From Campylorhamphus procurvoides (lineage: Eukaryota > Chordata > Aves > Passeriformes > Dendrocolaptidae): DNA of 64,000 nt. Shown piece after piece: positions 15,221-29,420 of the stretch. Location of the stretch: assembly GCA_013396655.1 (NCBI GenBank), contig WBMV01000030.1:112984-176983 (forward strand), written 5' to 3'. The stretch's first letter is position 1, and every line of letters begins with the position of its first letter. Under the pieces are notes generated by a model. It had not been told where the DNA came from. It did no database searches and saw only the letters and a list, made by a program, of their open reading frames with translations. A program made the position numbers and the translations under genes.

Positions 15221-17029
15221 AAGTAATGAACTGAGGGACAAAGATAGACAAACCTGTTAAGAGCATTGTTTAATGCATATCTGTTTTTTGAAATGGTTAT
15301 GGTTATGTGTGACCTGTCAGAGTAATCAACATGTATTGTTCAGATGTATTTTATTGTGAAATTTTTGGTACTGCACTTCTGAAAATATGGTTCACAAAGA
15401 CTATAAATGCTCTGTGCCTCTTTTATGCATCCCTTCCTGAGATGATAATGTTTAAATGCGGTATTTGAGAGAAGTATTTTGAGCCTGTTTAGCCAAGAGG
15501 ACATATTAATATGAAATTGGCTTTATATGCATTGATGCACACAGTATTTATAGCAAAATATTAGTAATTTTGAAAAACTAATTTTGCACAGAGATGCCAA
15601 ATCTAAATAAATATACTGTACAAATAGTATTTTTTGTGCTGAAAATAAGTACAAAATTTTTACAGTCCGCTGTTTAAATTGCTATGTTTATAATCAGGAG
15701 GGGTGTATGTATATGTATGGGAGTAATAGAGCAGTCTGGCTTCCTCTTTTGAATGAAGTAATCATGTTTCATTTGGTAGATAGCTGTATCCATAAGTCCT
15801 TGTGGATCAATTTCTAATGACCTACTAGAAAGTTTGACTTCAACTCTGGGTGTGAGAAACATTCTGACAAATGTAAGATATCTAATCCCTCATGTAACTT
15901 TGTGAAAAAAGATACTATTTGCCATGTGTGCTTTGCATGTAGAAGGTGTTTGATGCCTCATTACTTTACATATATATTAAACTAAAATCTCTGATCTATG
16001 GCATTGTATTTAGGATCAGGAGTATGGCAGCTCCTACAAACTCCTGCAGGCGCTCCAGGGTCAAGCACAGGCCTTTCGGTAACTTACAGACCATTGAATT
16101 ACATGTCTTCTGATGATGTAAGAAGGTAATTTTCATGCCCTAGTCAGAGGCAACTGTGCTAAAGGCCTGAGATATCAATCTCCCATTACCATGTGGTTTA
16201 AAATCATTTTTACTTAAAGGGATGTTGTGGGATAGTTGGCCATTTGGGGTAGTGAGACAAAAGCAGTATCTTCTTCCTCCCTAAGTACCATAATGACTTA
16301 TGTATGGTTGTGTAAATGATATTTTGGGCATTCCAAAGTATAGGAAGACGTCTGGTCTAAAGACGTTTTACTTGTGGTAAATCAGCAGCCCCAGAGGCTA
16401 TATTTTGCTGCTCTAAATCATAGTCCCATCAGTTCTTTTATAAGGTTTAAGTGGCTCCTCTATATAACCATTTAACAGTTTGATTCTTAAATTAAACAAT
16501 TGCAACAATTTGCTTGTTAGCAAAGTTGATTCCATTTCTCCAAGAAATGCTTCAGGTCTACAGCTGATGCTGCTTTATCACTGTTTATAGCTTCCTTTTT
16601 ACTCCTGTATTAATGCATTCCCACAGTATTATAGCAGAGTAGCAATACAGTTTTCAGATTTGTTTTTTTATCTGTAAAGGCATTTTTAAAAAATGGCTAC
16701 TTTCCTTGTTCTTTGCATTCACCAACAACCTTTGATAGCCTGCTATGAATGTTTTGATTTACTGATGTTTTAGAAAATAAACTTCTCTCCTTTTGTTTTT
16801 GTCTTTTATGGAGTCTCTGGTCCAATTTGTCACTGTATGCAATCTGTCTACTTTGAACGTTTCTCTTTTTTTTCATATGATGTTACATGAATGTAACAAC
16901 ATGTTTTGTAATGTTCACATACCTATATAGATATCTATGCAATTTTATTTATTTAATGTTTGTAACATATGGCATTACAAATATCAAGTTTATTTAAAGT
17001 TAAAAATTGACTCTCTGTCTTATGTTTAC

Positions 17030-17102
17030 ATAAACATACACACATGACATGCATAAATGGGTTACATACATACATGTGCATACAACATGCATACATTACA
17101 TA
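17030..17102 (+). repeat. ACAT/ACAC-rich imperfect microsatellite
   Basis: Repeated ACATAC, ACACAC and CATGCAT units in intron 2. Confidence 0.8.
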
Positions 17103-18678
17103 TTTCCAGTAGAAGTAATTTTAGAATTTTTCATACAGAGCAGAGATTTAGTAAAGGTCTGTGAGAGATCTGTATTTGAAGAACCTGGCTATACACTGAT
17201 GAAATACTTGCATTAGATTTTAATGCTGAATAATTAAAAGAAATTTGACAGCTGTGAATGGGCATAATATCAGTAACCTTGACTGGAGTAACCTTGTCCT
17301 CTGTGAAGTGCAGAACTCAAATCTATAGGAAGAATTTCCTCACACTTTTAATATGGTCTCTCTTTATTGTTACCATCATTCTCCATTCAGATGGGGAGTA
17401 GTATCTCGAAATTAATGCCTGGTTAAGGTAATAGGATTAATTGAAAGCATCCAAGACTGTGTGTACATACCCTTTAAGCTGTGCTGCTCAACTGTCCTTT
17501 CTCTTCTCCATTTATTTGTGGTCCTCACTTTCTGAACTGGAAATGTATCCAGCCAAGCATACAGGCATGCACAAATATCTCCTTCTTCCAAATTCAAAGG
17601 GAAATTTGTATTTAGTAGATTACATAATTGCAAGTATATTAAATATACATTAAATCATGTACTAATTTCTATGTCCAAACTTAATTGTTATTCACTGTGT
17701 TAGAGGCCTGTACATGTTCTAGGGTGTTGAATATCCATCATAGACACAAATAATTGTAAGGAAATCCTCCTCATGAATATGATTTTGAAACATTAATATT
17801 TTTATGGAACAGAAATATTTGTACTGGATTTGTGATCCTTTGTGACTTCTGGTGTTTTCTGCCTTTCATGTTTTCACATCCTAAATCTCATTATATTACA
17901 GCTGAAGATCTTATCACTTTAAAATATTTTCTTTAGAAGAAATTGGCACAACTAAGGTCAAGGCAGGTTGATAAAGATCTTCTGTGCCTTAAGTGTAACC
18001 CATTCCACTGAGCACTATGGAGAAATTTCTTTTTATGTAGCATGTTAAGTTTTCTTCTCCTGACTGGTGAATATATTATCAAGTATATATTCCATAATGA
18101 CATCTCAAAGTTTTTTAAAAACTCCATAAAATAACATTATCTTCTGTGAAAATTATAAGATCAAATCTTAATGCTTGTGTTTAACTCAGCATTTCTCTAT
18201 TCTCACCTTTTCAATTGAACCAGTACTGAAGATATCATTTTTCTTGAATTGCCTTTCTGCATATAGGGTTCTATTTGAAATCTGTGAAGATGGTATGTAA
18301 AAAGGGAGGAGAAAAGACCATTGCTTTTTCAGCAGATTTTGAAACTTTTTAGCACTTCCAGTTTGACATATTTGATGTGTATCTTAGAATTGAAATATTT
18401 AGATGTGTTTTTAATTTATTCTTTTCTTTGGAAACTCACACAGCATTTGAGAAATTTTATATTCTCTCTCTTTTTCAGTCAAGCTGGTTTCAGTCAATCC
18501 GTATTCTGGGTGTTCTAAAATAACCTGGGTCTCTTCATAACTGATGTGATGTGACTGACAGCATTTACAGGCTAATTACAAGAATCAAAAGCACTGGAGT
18601 CTTGCAGTACTTTGAAAGTTTGGCCCTTCATACCAAATAGTACATTTGCTAAGTGCAAACCATCACTTTTTTTGTAAA

Positions 18679-18699
18679 ACATACATACATACATACATG
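18679..18699 (+). repeat. (ACAT)5 microsatellite
   Basis: Five ACAT units, with the fifth followed by GCAT. Confidence 0.9.
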
Positions 18700-18873
18700 C
18701 ATAAATTGGACTTCCAGTATCAATTCACATATGCAGTATGCAAAGTTTGCAGAGTGACCACAAGTAAAAGAAAAGTGCTTATGTTGTGTACATTGAATGT
18801 GTTTCTTTAGCGTAATTCAACACTGAGTGTCTTTGTCTTCAGTAATATCACAGTGGAGGTAAGAACTGTATGT

Positions 18874-19710
18874 AGGTGTGGTGGCTTGACCTTGGCCAAC
18901 TGCCAGACCCCCACTCAGCCACTCTTTTACTCTCCCTCCTCAGTAGGATAAGGAAAGAAAATAAGATGAAAAAGTTTGTGAGGTGGAATAAAAATGAGGA
19001 GATCCCTTACCAATTACTGGCACTGGCAAAACAGCTGCAATTTGGGGAAAATTAATTTAATTTATTGACATTTAAAAGTAGAGTAGGATCGTGACAAATA
19101 ATGGCAAAATTTACAACACCCTTCGCTGCCCCACTCTCTCCAAGCTCAACATCTTCATTCCCAACTCCTCTGTCTTCTGCTCTATGAGTGCAGGAGGTAT
19201 GGAAAATGCGAGTCTGTCCACGACAGGTCCTCCTTACCCTTTCTCTCTCCTCATGCTTTTCCTGTGCTCCAGTGGGGATCCTCTGCGTGTTTTGCAGCCC
19301 TTCAGGATAAATCTGCTCCAGCATGGGTCCTCCCTAGGCATTAGTTCTTGGAGAATATTCAGCAGTGTGGGTTTTCTGCAGGTGAGGTGACAGTTCCTTC
19401 AGGAAATACACCTTGCTCTAGAGAGATCCTTTCCATGACCTGCAGGGAAATCTCTGTTCCAGTGCCTGGAGCACCTCCTCCGTTTCTTCTTGGATCTGAG
19501 CATTTCCAGGGTTGTTTCTCACACTTTTTTCTCTCGCTCCTCACTGCCTGGGCAGCATTTTTCCCTTTCCTAAATATGTGTTCAGTAAAGCACCACCAGC
19601 TTCACTGGTGATACATTGCAGAGCAACCTTGACCTCTTCTTGCTGGCACCACTCCAGCAGCCACTCCCAGTACCTTGTCAACATCACAAACTCCAGTAAC
19701 ATGGAGGGAA
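18874..19710 (-). mobile_element. LTR-like repeat of avian endogenous-retrovirus type, decayed, probably a solo LTR
   Basis: The segment resembles a bird LTR family that I recognise from memory. It begins GGTGTGGTGGCTTGACCTTG, continues CACTGGCAAAACAGCTGC then a TTTGGGGAAAATTAATTTAA stretch, and carries repeated CTGCTCCAGCATGGGTCC-type units (about 19266 and 19314) before TGCAGGGAAATCTCTGTTCC. Orientation is my judgement. No gag, pol or env sequence lies on either side, so a solo LTR is the simplest reading. Ends are approximate, no target-site duplication was identified, and the family name is uncertain. Confidence 0.6.
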
Positions 19711-19756
19711 AAACCATAAAAAGGATAAAACCAGATCTGCAAAGACATAAAATTTA

Positions 19757-19776
19757 TTTTGTTTTGTTTTGTTTTT
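19757..19776 (+). repeat. (TTTTG)n simple repeat
   Basis: Three to four TTTTG units followed by T, just outside the LTR-like repeat. Confidence 0.85.
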
Positions 19777-20978
19777 TATTATGGTTAACTTCTTTATTTC
19801 TTTTAGTATCAGTGTTTTTAATTGCTAAAAACAAATAGAGAGAAATCAGGCTTGGGTTTCGAAATGCCTGAAAGATGGAACGGGGCAGAGAGCACTGCAC
19901 ATGAGTGTTTTTTCAGCCACGTATAAAGTATTTAGCATGCTGAAAATACTTTTCTTACGTTAGGGAGCATATTGTCTATATCTTCTTACCCATTTTTTTT
20001 TGAGTAATCTAATTTTAAAAAGTCCTGCAAAAATATTTTTATTTCCTATTTCCTATTTACTGAACAACCTTGTATAGATTCAGACTAAGTGTTGGGAAAG
20101 TCTCCTGTCAGTGAGATTGTATCTTCTTTCTACATACAGGTTATGTTCCTCTCTAAAAAGTTGCCTATTTGCAAGTTCTTGCATACTTCTACTCTCTCCT
20201 AGTGACAAGTACTGTTTGATTAACTATTTGTTTAGTAAATCTTCAGAAACGTGTTTTACTAAACAGTGTGAAATTTTTCACTACCTTTATTCCTGGGCGG
20301 CAATCTGAAGGCCTTGATTGTGCAACAACTGATTTGTGCATTTAATTTTCAGCTACTAGTGGACATCACTTGGCTGCCTAGGCTACTCTGATATTTGCTG
20401 GCCATTACTTTTAATATTTTCACCATGAGAAATCTCATTTTGAGTCTTTGTGCACTTTCTTATGTAGTTTTGCATTTTGCATTGGTCAATATTGGTGTTT
20501 TGAAGACAGCTTGGATATTTCTACTAAAGCTATAATACCACCTTGGCTAAAGCATGAATATGCTGTTGTGCAGGCTTAACATTGCATGCTAGAAAGCATT
20601 TTTAGTTTGTATTTTAGATATCCATTCCAAACACACTTAAATACTTCAGTTTTATGAACTTAAACAATTGATTTTGAATGGACAAGCCTTAATTGCTCCA
20701 GAGTATTTTTTAAATAAAAAATTACAATTAAACAAAATATGAGGAATTCTTAGCAAATAATATATGAAAACTCAGGTTCATGTGCAATTTTAAAAATAGC
20801 ACATGAAAAATTTCATTTTGTCTTAACCAGAGTTATGTTTCCTTTTATAGTGATGCAGTAATGTTATTTTCTGAAGTGGCGTATTTTTTCCTTTTTCAGT
20901 CATCATTTGTAGCTCTGAAAACTGTGATATTTTAAAATGGAATTATAACAAGTTTTGTTAATGATGTACTAAAGTTAA

Positions 20979-21419
<441 letters not shown>

Positions 21420-22925
21420 TAAGCTTGTTTTCTTTCTTTAATTCTTTTTGTCTATACTTCTATTTTTCACTCTTATTTTGTCTCTCAAGTGTTGACTTCA
21501 TGAAACCCAAATATTTATTAGAATGGTGTTCCCTAGTTCTTGACATTTTGAGTGTTGGATTGTATTCTGTGACAGACATTGTCAGGAGTGGTTCGCCTCT
21601 TAATCTGAAGGACTTCTGCAGTGAGGTTTGTACCCCACTGTTTACTGTAGCATTATGATTTGATTTCAGTGTTTTGATATAACTTAACGCAGTGGAGAGA
21701 TTCTATAAAATGTCTTTAAGAGGAATTGTTGATATTTTGCCTTGATACCAATTTTCATATTATTTTGTAATATAAATATAGTGATGATAAGTAGAAAAAA
21801 TAGCCAATGGAAAATGGGTCGGGGATATGTGTAATTTGAGTTTTATTGTGCTGTAAAAAAAAAAGTGCAAAATACTGTTGAAAAGTTGATAAAATCAGTA
21901 AAGGAGAACAGGCAGAAGAGTTGCAGTAATACAACTCTTTCTTTCTTCTCCTGAAAATCAGAAAACTTGCTTTTGAGAGTCAGATTTACATTCATTTCAG
22001 CTAGTTTTCCAACCACCTCTTACCACACACTTCAGTCTAGGTGCAGAAAAAATGGCCATCAGTGTTGACAGCTTGCAATTGAATTTCTCAAACATAGCTT
22101 TAACAAAAAAGAAATGATCTTCTGATTGGATAGGATTGTTTAGGAATATGAAATAGGTTAACTCTAACAATTAGACAATTAGGATGATTTTCTATGGAAG
22201 ATTAAATGCCTGGCACAGCTCTTGGATCCTGAAATGGATTTTGTCCTTACTTAAGCTGGAAGATCATCAATATACTTAAGGCATTTCTGCTTCTGGTTGT
22301 TGACCGTTTTGCTTTTCCCATTCCTTTCTGTGTCTGCCCATGTTTGAGGCAGTTTAGGGGAATTGCTTGTGACAGCTAGCTGATTTAAACCAGCAGTTAA
22401 ATTTCACACCAACTGTTGTGCTTGTGTTACTTTTGTAACTTCTTGCATTACTTCTCAACTTATTAAAAAGGATCTGATCTTATAAATTGAGTATAGAAAT
22501 CATTCTGTCGTAGTTTTATTGCTAAAATTGCTAGAATTATGGAATGTAGTTTGTTACAGTAGATATAGCTATGTTGTTTCTTCCTATTACAGCAAGACTA
22601 GTAATTTAATGTTCTGAAAACATGTTAAGAATGACTTATACTTTCAAGACATTCCCCATAGTGGCAGCAGAGGAGCGCCCTAGATTTTGACTCAATCTGC
22701 AGCAGCTGTGTTTTAATGAACATGTGCTTATTGCAGATGTATTTGTCTTCTGTAAAGCATCTCCTCTTTGTCTCAAATTCTTCACTTCTGTTCCTACCAT
22801 TTTTTTTCAATGGAATTACTGCTCAGGAATTCCTGACTGTGTACTTAGGCATTTCCCAAACTGTCCCTTATGAAGTCACTTTGAATAGCTTCAACGTCCA
22901 TTGCTATCACAGTTTTACATGTAAC

Positions 22926-22951
22926 TGGTGGTGGTGGTGGTTGTTGTTGTT
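22926..22951 (+). repeat. (TGG)n/(TTG)n microsatellite
   Basis: Four GGT units pass into three TTG units. Confidence 0.9.
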
Positions 22952-25900
22952 ATTCAGCATTAAATAATTATTGTGTTATTAACTTTTTAATACATGTGCA
23001 TTCAAAATAAGCTTATAAAATTTGTGCCTCTTACAGGGAAAATTACTGAAAAATACTATCAACTGTAAAAAATATTAATTTCTTTTATATAAAGCTGGCA
23101 GGACAACAAAGTATAGTGTGTAAGTAGTACTACAAATAAAAGAAACAGAGACCACCTCACCCATTTTCCAGTCAGGGAGAGTAAAGAAAGCACTCTCAAA
23201 AAGTTTTGATTTTGTGAGTTTGTTTATTTATATTTAGAAAGTGATGCAATTCTGCATTACTGTGATTCTAGGAAAAAGATTACTTATTTGGTCGGGTGAA
23301 CTGAGTTCAGGGTTGCAAAAAGCTGAATTTTCTTCCACTCTCGTCTAAACTAGTAATGGATTCTTCACATTTTAATTTGCAGTTGCTGTTCTTGAAGTGA
23401 CTGTAATGGCTTGGACAGTAGGCTGGATAGCCACAGACTCCTCTAAAACTGAAAGAAAACACAACTTAAAACAAGTTAAATATAGAAGTGAGCATTAGGA
23501 TTAATATATCCCTAGTATAATTACTTTCTGTCAGGGGAGTCCAGTCCAAGATTATTTTCCTTCAAATTAAAAAAAAAGTCTTCATTTTATGTGTCAAAAA
23601 CACTACGTGGGATATATTTTGGCTCTGGGAATTAGATACTTATGTCATTCATGCTAGCTGCACAGCCAGTTTTGCCTCAGTTTTTCCCTTGAGGGAATAT
23701 GTAAGTATTTTGCCAAATGAGTGACACTGGGTCTGGGTTCCAGTTACTAATTAGTCCATCAAAAAACATGTAAATCCATGGCCCATAGAGAAGTACATTT
23801 TTAAAAAAAACTTTCAGAAGAAACCCCCAAAACTCCACACATTGGAATGCTCTGAACACTCTGCCATCTGAGACTAGATATGCCTTTTTTGCATAGTTGG
23901 AGACAGATACAATAGCCATTTATCACGAGAAGGACAAAGGTGACCACTGAATACTTTCTGTGCTGTCCTTAGACGATGTCTCCCAACATCTTTATGGCTT
24001 TTAATTGCTCAGTAGTTGAAAATTTAATTTACAAAAATAAAGTACTTTTTTTCCCCAACTGCTCTGAAGTTAATTTCTTCCTTAGCTTTATCTAGAGGGA
24101 TTTTTTTAATTTATTTTTTTGCAATAGACTATCTTATGAACACAAAATTATTCTGAAAATAAACATTTTCATTGGAAGGAGTATTTGCTATTCCACTTGA
24201 CACTATATATGAAAACGTAATGAATTTTGACACATTGAAATTAGGAATTGAGTTTGATGAGGGGTGATTTACATTAGTGAAATCTGTTGGTGTTAAGTGT
24301 TTCTCTGCATCACTCTAGCACCAAGCTTGTCACATTTCTGTTACATAGTATCTTTACATAAAGGTTTACCCTAGCACATTTAGTATTTCATTGGTGTATT
24401 AAATGGTTTAGCTGACCATCCAAATTGGAACAAGATGATGGTCCTTAGACTTAATAGATTAAAATATTAAAATTTTGGAATAGACAGGAAAGATTCTCAT
24501 TCCATTCCATGTTCTCAGTGAGGGGGAAAGTCGAAGTAGGCAGTACCCTTTACTGTGAAGTTGTGTGTGCTCAGCAAAAGCTGTTGCTGCTGAATGACAG
24601 CCTGATTTTGAGATTGTTCTTCTATTCAAAGTCAGGTTTTTCTTATTGCAGGCTGTCCTGGGAATAGGAAGGGAGATTTGGAAGCACTGCATTTCATAGT
24701 GAGGAAAGTAACATGAAAGAGCATCATTATCCATCTCTCTGAAGACAACCCTGTAGAGACAGGTCATGGGTTGAGCCAGGCTGTCTGAATAAAGACTTCA
24801 CTGCTTTAATGGTCATCTGACTGATCACTTGATATACACTGAACTAAGACAGGGCATGTGCCTTTCTCAGTGCCTTCATGTCTGTATAGTTAGCTCCCAG
24901 AATGCTAATTATAGCAAGTGACACTTCGGGTTGGTGAGCAAGGTATTTTCCAGGATTGCAGTTTAAGGTCATCCATGAGGGCAGAATGTGGTACAGATAA
25001 TGGTGGTGGACAGCCAACTGAATATAAATGAGTTGCTGGGGCTGCAGAGTAGTCTAGCTGAGAGAATCTGTGAGGAAAAGGTAGGGAAAACATGAGGTCT
25101 TGCTATATACACAATGCCAAAAACTCTTGCTGGTTCATTGCTCAAATTTTTATGTCTGTTTTAAGGGAAGATGGTATAGCATAGGTTTTAATATTTATCT
25201 TCTCATTGCCTGCATCAGTATATTACTGTCTGTCATACATGCACTTCATAATGAAAACCTAAGGTTTTTGTTAGGTCTAACTCAATAGATGTTTGTGTTT
25301 GTAACATCTCTGAGGCACATGATCTAGAACACTTACGAATATGTTACTTCCATATATGAGTTATGAGCCCTGCAAGCAGATTACCTTTTGCAGTCTCCCA
25401 TGCAGATCTCATTACTGAAAATATCTCTGTGCATGGTCATCAGTTGTTTACAGCAGTTAAAATAGAAAAGTTTGGTTTCTTAGTAAAAAGAAAGTTAATA
25501 TGTATAACATTAAGTCATTGGAAAATCTGACATTTGCTTCAGTCTTCTGTAGAACTGTCTGCTGTGAGAAATGTGCTGCTTTTCTAGGTTATGTGAAAGG
25601 TAGTTACTCTTGTTGATCTGTTATTTTGTGCAAAAGAAGAAAGAACTTTGTTTTCTGAATACATGGCAATAATGTAACCATGTATCAGGGCAGTATGAAC
25701 GACATGTGCCCACACTGCACTGTTGTCCATCCAAAGCAGCTCATATCACATGCCCAGAGTTACTTTGGATTTGCAGCAGCAGAACTGAAAACAGAACTGG
25801 ATTTTCTTCTTCCGCAGAGAGCACGTTTTTGGCACCATTTTTGGTTCTATTTGTACCTCTCTCTTAACTTCTGGCAATGAAGTCAGTTCAGATTGAGTGG

Positions 25901-25960
25901 TTTGTGTAGTCAGCATTTCTTCCTCCCATCAGCTTCTGCTCAGTATTCTTTCCTTGTTTT

Positions 25961-25998
25961 AACAAAAACAAACACAAACAAAAAACACAGAAAAAAAT
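25961..25998 (+). repeat. A-rich (AAAC)n tract
   Basis: ACAAAAACAAACACAAAC followed by AAAAAACAC and more A; imperfect AAAC units. Confidence 0.8.
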
Positions 25999-26362
25999 CC
26001 ATCTGTGTGAAGGTGAAATCCTTTTTATTTTTGTTTTCAACAAATAAATATCTATTTTATTTCTTGGAAATATGATGCCATCACAAAGTTTCCAATAAGC
26101 GGGTTACACATGACAACTGGGAGGCAAATGTTAAGAATTCATTTGATACAAGCAAGTGGGTACACTGACACTTTCAGTTGTAATTCATGCAGGAAAAAAT
26201 GTTTGTTAGCTATCTGATTTCCTCTCAGTATGTATTTCAGTTCTTTGCTTATCTTGAGGACCTTATTTGACATTTTATACTGCACGCATAGTCCCAAGGC
26301 CACACTCCAGTGGAAATAGCTTTTAGCATTCTCAGCAGTTCTAATGTGAAGATTCTTGTTCT

Positions 26363-26449
26363 TAAAAAAAAATAAAGATAAACCCCACAAAAACAAAAAC
26401 CCAAATCAAAACCAAAACCCACCGAAAAACCCCACCCAAACAAAAACAA
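26363..26449 (+). repeat. A/C low-complexity tract
   Basis: Nine A, then about 75 bases of AAAC, AAAACC and ACCC units with almost no G or T. Confidence 0.85.
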
Positions 26450-28662
26450 TTCAAGCCTGGACATTGAATTTTAAACCTATTTTTAGCCTCAGAAGGTCAG
26501 AAACAATTACATATCATTTTATTTTTTTTTTAAGTCTCATGACTGTCAACAGATCAAATAGTGTTTGTGTATGGACAGTGCTGACTGTTTATCATGGTTC
26601 TTTACCTTCTCTTGGCTCTTAGCTCACTGAAACTAAATGTGCTACTTGCAGTCAGGTTTCTTCAGTGGTGGCAAAAGTTAACTGTTAAATATTTGAAAGA
26701 GCAATAAGCAATGATGACCCATCATCACCTTGACTTGCACCTGTGCTGTTAATGAATGGTTCTCTGCCTACTGGTCTTCATTCCTGGCTTTGCAAACTGA
26801 GTGTAGATTAAGTGTAAATGTTAGGTTACTGTTTATAATATTTACATCTCAAAGCAATTCATAACTAAAAGCAGATGTTACTGGTTGCATTTTCTTTGCA
26901 ATTATTATCAATAGACATCAGATAATTTTGGGGGGTTTTTATCAAACAGTGAAGACAACAATGGAGCCTATCACAGAAGTACCTCGGTAAATATCTGGCA
27001 TGCATAACCAGATCCAAAAAAGAGCAATTGATCTAAATAAAAAATTAATTTTCTAGGTGTGTAAAGAAAGATTAATAGCTAAATCATGTGGTTTTTTTGC
27101 TGCTTGAAGACAAAATAATTTATGTACATTTAAGGGAGGAAGGACAAGCACCTATTCTAATGCAAGTAGAGTTTGATTTCTATTCTTTTAAATTCATGTT
27201 TTTCTCCCCTTTGGAATAATGCTGTTTGTGTACTCTCAGCAAAATAATTTTGGGAGTGTAAGTAAGAATGTACTCTTCAGTCTGTTTGGGCTATTAAAAT
27301 TAGCCTTATAAGTATGGAAAGTAGCAATAACTGGTGCAGTGTCAGTGGATATGTATAAAGCCAAGGTAGATCAGTGCTTCTCGGGTCCAAAAATAGCAGA
27401 CCCAACTTTGAGGAAGGTAGAGCAAAAGACAAAAAGTTAAAAAATAAGCAAAAAATTCTCGCTTACTGAAAAAAAAGATTTTATATATGTTTTTCAGGGT
27501 CATCTAACTAGACCAGGAAAACTTTCTTTTAGGTTAAATTCCCTCTTATTTACAAAGGATTTATAAGTACAACAGTTGTAGAACCGAACAAAGTGGAAAA
27601 ACTCATGTATAGTTCCAAGAATGGTGAGCAAGGTGAAAACTATTTCTCTAAATGGAAAAGTCTGAAGAGAATGAAAATGCTTACAGAGGAGTACTTACCT
27701 GCTTTCAAAGACAAAATGATTTTTTTTCATTCATCTTCGATCTATAAAATACAATTCAGGGAACAATCTTTGTCCTGGTCAGTAAGAATGGTTTTCCAGA
27801 TTCTTTCAGATAAGAAAGTAATTTATGGAAATTTTTATCATTATTTCATTCCTGGATCCAAAGTTACATCCTCTGATCCTTGTATTTTTAAACGTGGTAG
27901 TTAATTTTATTCCCCCATTTTAACTAACACTTTATTCAGAATATTTTGCTTCAAAATGAGTCAAAACTATTTGACATAATACATCAAAAGCAGTCCTTAG
28001 AAAATAGTCATACTGATGCAAAAAACAATGTCTTGTCACTTCAAAATATAATGTTTCCCTAATAATTTAATGTGTTTGAAAATTTTTCTTTTGCTTCTTG
28101 ATCTGATTATTAGAGCACAGTGAGGAGTTTAGTCCATAGTTGTCACTTCACTGTTAATAAACAGCCAATACGCTGACTGAACTCTGACCGTAGATACTGA
28201 AGAATTGCTTTTATTGGGAATTTACAATTCTGTACTAAAAATTCAAACCTATAAAGTCAATAACAGTATGTAGATAATCTTGGGGAATGGCACAGTTTAA
28301 GGTTTTATGGAGGGAAATATGAAGATGTGCTTGTTCGATATCTTGTATGTTCTTTATTTTCCTTTCTGTGATCTTTCCCCTCTTAAATTGTCTCAATACA
28401 TTCAGCTTTTGTTTTATTTGGGTAGGTTTTTTCCTTGCAAAGTTCAAAATCAGCTATACTACATGTCTTCTTGAAATAGTAAGTGATTTGCAGCAAATCA
28501 GTAATAACTATTGCAGAGATATCACACTGGTGGCCAGCCTATGCTTACAACTCCTGCATGTAATTAACATATATATGGAGAGTACAACAAATCTTTACTA
28601 CTGGTAGGTCACATAGAGCTTTACGTATTTGCAAGTTACTTTAATTTTTATCAGGCAATTAC

Positions 28663-29420
28663 TTTTTTTTTTTTTAATGCAGAGCTGGAAAAGCCTTTTA
28701 TTGAAACTCACACGATTGCAAACAGTGTCATCTTCAGTATAGTTCAGTTATGTACACAAACCCATAATGCCTATGGAAACATTTGATATTTAAACCTGTG
28801 ACAAAGTTTAACAGTAATTACAGAGAGCCCTAACTGTGTTATGCTGCAGGCCAACGACCACTGACGGAAAATGTCCCATCACTATCCCTTCCTTGGTATT
28901 ATTGAGGCTATGTCGCATTTAGTAATGGTATCTTCCTTCTTAGTGGGAGTGGAAAAGGGCAGTTCTCTCTGCATGACTTGATCTGTCTTGCTGACTGTAA
29001 GAAATTAATGTTGCAGGAAATAGGTACTACCAAACTGAAGTGATGTGTATGGCAGGGATGAGGGAGCCTTACTTTGACATGATACCCCCTTGCATCAGTC
29101 TGTGAGAGAGGCACACTTGTCACATGCAGCTCTCTCTGAAGAGTCAGACCGTACATTCCAATATTTGTGTGTTTTGGACATTTGTATTTGGGCAGCTGAA
29201 GCAGAAGGAATGCATTCATTTTATTAAGATGTTTGTTCTCCTTTATGCTCCATCACTATCAGTGGGGTGCGTCTGTGTACCTGGGATCTCAGTGTTTCTA
29301 GTTGTGCAGTGCTCACTAAGAATGATTTTGGAGCTAGGGCCATGATAGAAGACTTCCTTAATCTTTTAACTATGCAAATATTGGTGTGTGTTATCACTAC
29401 ATTTATGTTTCCCAAAACAG
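28663..29420 (-). pseudogene. Candidate 3' end of a minus-strand retrocopy or antisense transcript
   Basis: On the minus strand, an AATAAA signal (plus-strand TTTATT at 28697-28702) is followed 21 bases later by a 13-A run (28663-28675), the spacing of a genuine polyadenylated mRNA end. Upstream on the same strand is a 103-codon open frame (29219-28908) without recognised homology. A processed pseudogene inserted in intron 3 would look like this, as would the end of an antisense noncoding RNA. I found no target-site duplication and cannot name a parent gene. The extent towards 29420 is a guess; chance pairing of signal and A-run is possible. Confidence 0.3.
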
